DNA of 5,454 bases from Bacteroidales bacterium (GTDB lineage Bacteria; Bacteroidota; Bacteroidia; Bacteroidales; UBA7960). Location of the stretch: contig SLEW01000067.1 of NCBI GenBank assembly GCA_007124575.1, positions 1 through 5,454 on the forward strand. Reading direction: 5' to 3'. Under the pieces are notes generated by a model. That model ran no database searches, was not told the DNA's origin, and saw only the letters and a list, made by a program, of their open reading frames with translations. Numbering within the stretch: the first letter of the stretch is position 1; each line of letters starts with the position of its first letter. Both the position numbers and the translations under genes were made by a program. Of the stretch, positions 5,083-5,454 are shown piece by piece.

Positions 5083-5454
5083 TTACTCTTCCCTGACCGC
5101 TTCTGCCGGGGCGAGGCGTATGGCCTTCCAGGCCGGGTATATGGAAGCCAGGATGGCAAAGAGGATCACCACACCGCCGATCTCAAAGTAAAATGACGTG
5201 GGCAGTTCCGGGTAGAGGACAGCGGCAAAGCCAAAGTCTTCCAGGCCTTCGCCTCCAGGGATGTTGACACCGTGCTGGTTCAGGATGCGGATCATGATGA
5301 ATGACAGCACCAGGCCCACTGCCCCGCCGATGATGGCGATCATGGTGGTTTCCATCACCACCATGGAAAACACCTTAATTCGTTTCATCCCGATCGATAG
5401 CAGAACACCCAGCTCCCTGACCCTTTCCAGTATCGACATCAGGATGGTGTTCAA
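5083..5454 (-). CDS. C-terminal part of an FtsX/MacB-family permease ('permease A'), cut by the right edge
   Basis: The last 124 or so codons of a permease are present, ending at TAA (5085-5083). The true start lies beyond the window; the TTG at 5454 is an internal leucine codon, matching L284 of permease C. The visible part covers the end of membrane segment 2, the coupling loop ERVRELGVLLSIGMKR, two further membrane segments, the DFGF and LYPEL loop and the terminal YPAWKAIRLAPAEAVREE. Aligned by hand with permease C it is identical at a little over half of positions, so the two are paralogs from duplication. It is less similar to permease B. If full length it should be about 400 residues. 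Placed upstream of the ATPase, it probably forms a permease dimer with B, or belongs to a second pair whose partner is outside the window. Confidence 0.92.
   Translation of the reverse strand: MNTILMSILERVRELGVLLSIGMKRIKVFSMVVMETTMIAIIGGAVGLVLSFIMIRILNQHGVNIPGGEGLEDFGFAAVLYPELPTSFYFEIGGVVILFAILASIYPAWKAIRLAPAEAVREE

Larger units (their letters stand above)
355..5454 (-). other. Presumed operon: permease A, ATPase, permease B, permease C, outer-membrane barrel
   Basis: All five genes share one strand and related roles. The gaps are 147 and 185 bp around the ATPase, then 27 and 13 bp. No intrinsic terminator with a T-run was found in any gap. Co-transcription is an inference; internal promoters in the two long spacers are possible. 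The first gene or genes of the unit are outside the window to the right, and the promoter is not visible. Confidence 0.65.

Overview
The window carries one continuous minus-strand gene cluster for an FtsX/MacB/LolCDE-type ABC transport system, and reads from the right edge to the left. The organism is most likely a Gram-negative of the Bacteroidota or a close relative. The reasons are: a beta-barrel protein with a signal peptide and a terminal Phe (so an outer membrane is present), no Shine-Dalgarno sequence at a usable distance before the starts I checked, AT-rich spacers with short degenerate tandem repeats, and permeases beginning WRNIWRNKRR. The phylum is an inference from style, not from a marker gene.

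Layout in transcription order (right to left): (1) the C-terminal third of an FtsX-family permease, 'permease A', cut by the right edge (5454-5083); (2) a 147-bp spacer with short direct repeats; (3) a complete 231-residue LolD/MacB-type ATPase (4935-4240); (4) a 185-bp spacer with two more tandem repeat tracts and a GC-rich hairpin; (5) a complete 406-residue permease, 'permease B' (4054-2834); (6) after only 27 bp, a complete 407-residue permease, 'permease C' (2806-1583); (7) after only 13 bp, a 404-residue outer-membrane beta-barrel protein (1569-355); (8) a 142-bp AT-rich gap with a weak hairpin; (9) the first 70 residues of an unrecognised membrane protein (212-1), cut by the left edge. 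No RNA gene, transposase, CRISPR array or plus-strand gene was found.

The expected mechanism, from the family, is mechanotransmission. The cytoplasmic ATPase drives FtsX-fold permeases that have a large periplasmic domain and act on a periplasmic or outer-membrane substrate, such as a lipoprotein, lipid or peptide. The tightly linked outer-membrane barrel suggests that the system works across the envelope. Permeases A and C are close paralogs and B is divergent. This fits two alternative permease pairings (A/B, C/B) or two transporters sharing one ATPase. The substrate cannot be read from the sequence.

The points most worth a second look are the three-permease arrangement, a heptameric G-rich repeat inside the signal-peptide coding region of the barrel gene (a possible frameshift switch or G-quadruplex), and the repeat-filled spacers on both sides of the ATPase gene.
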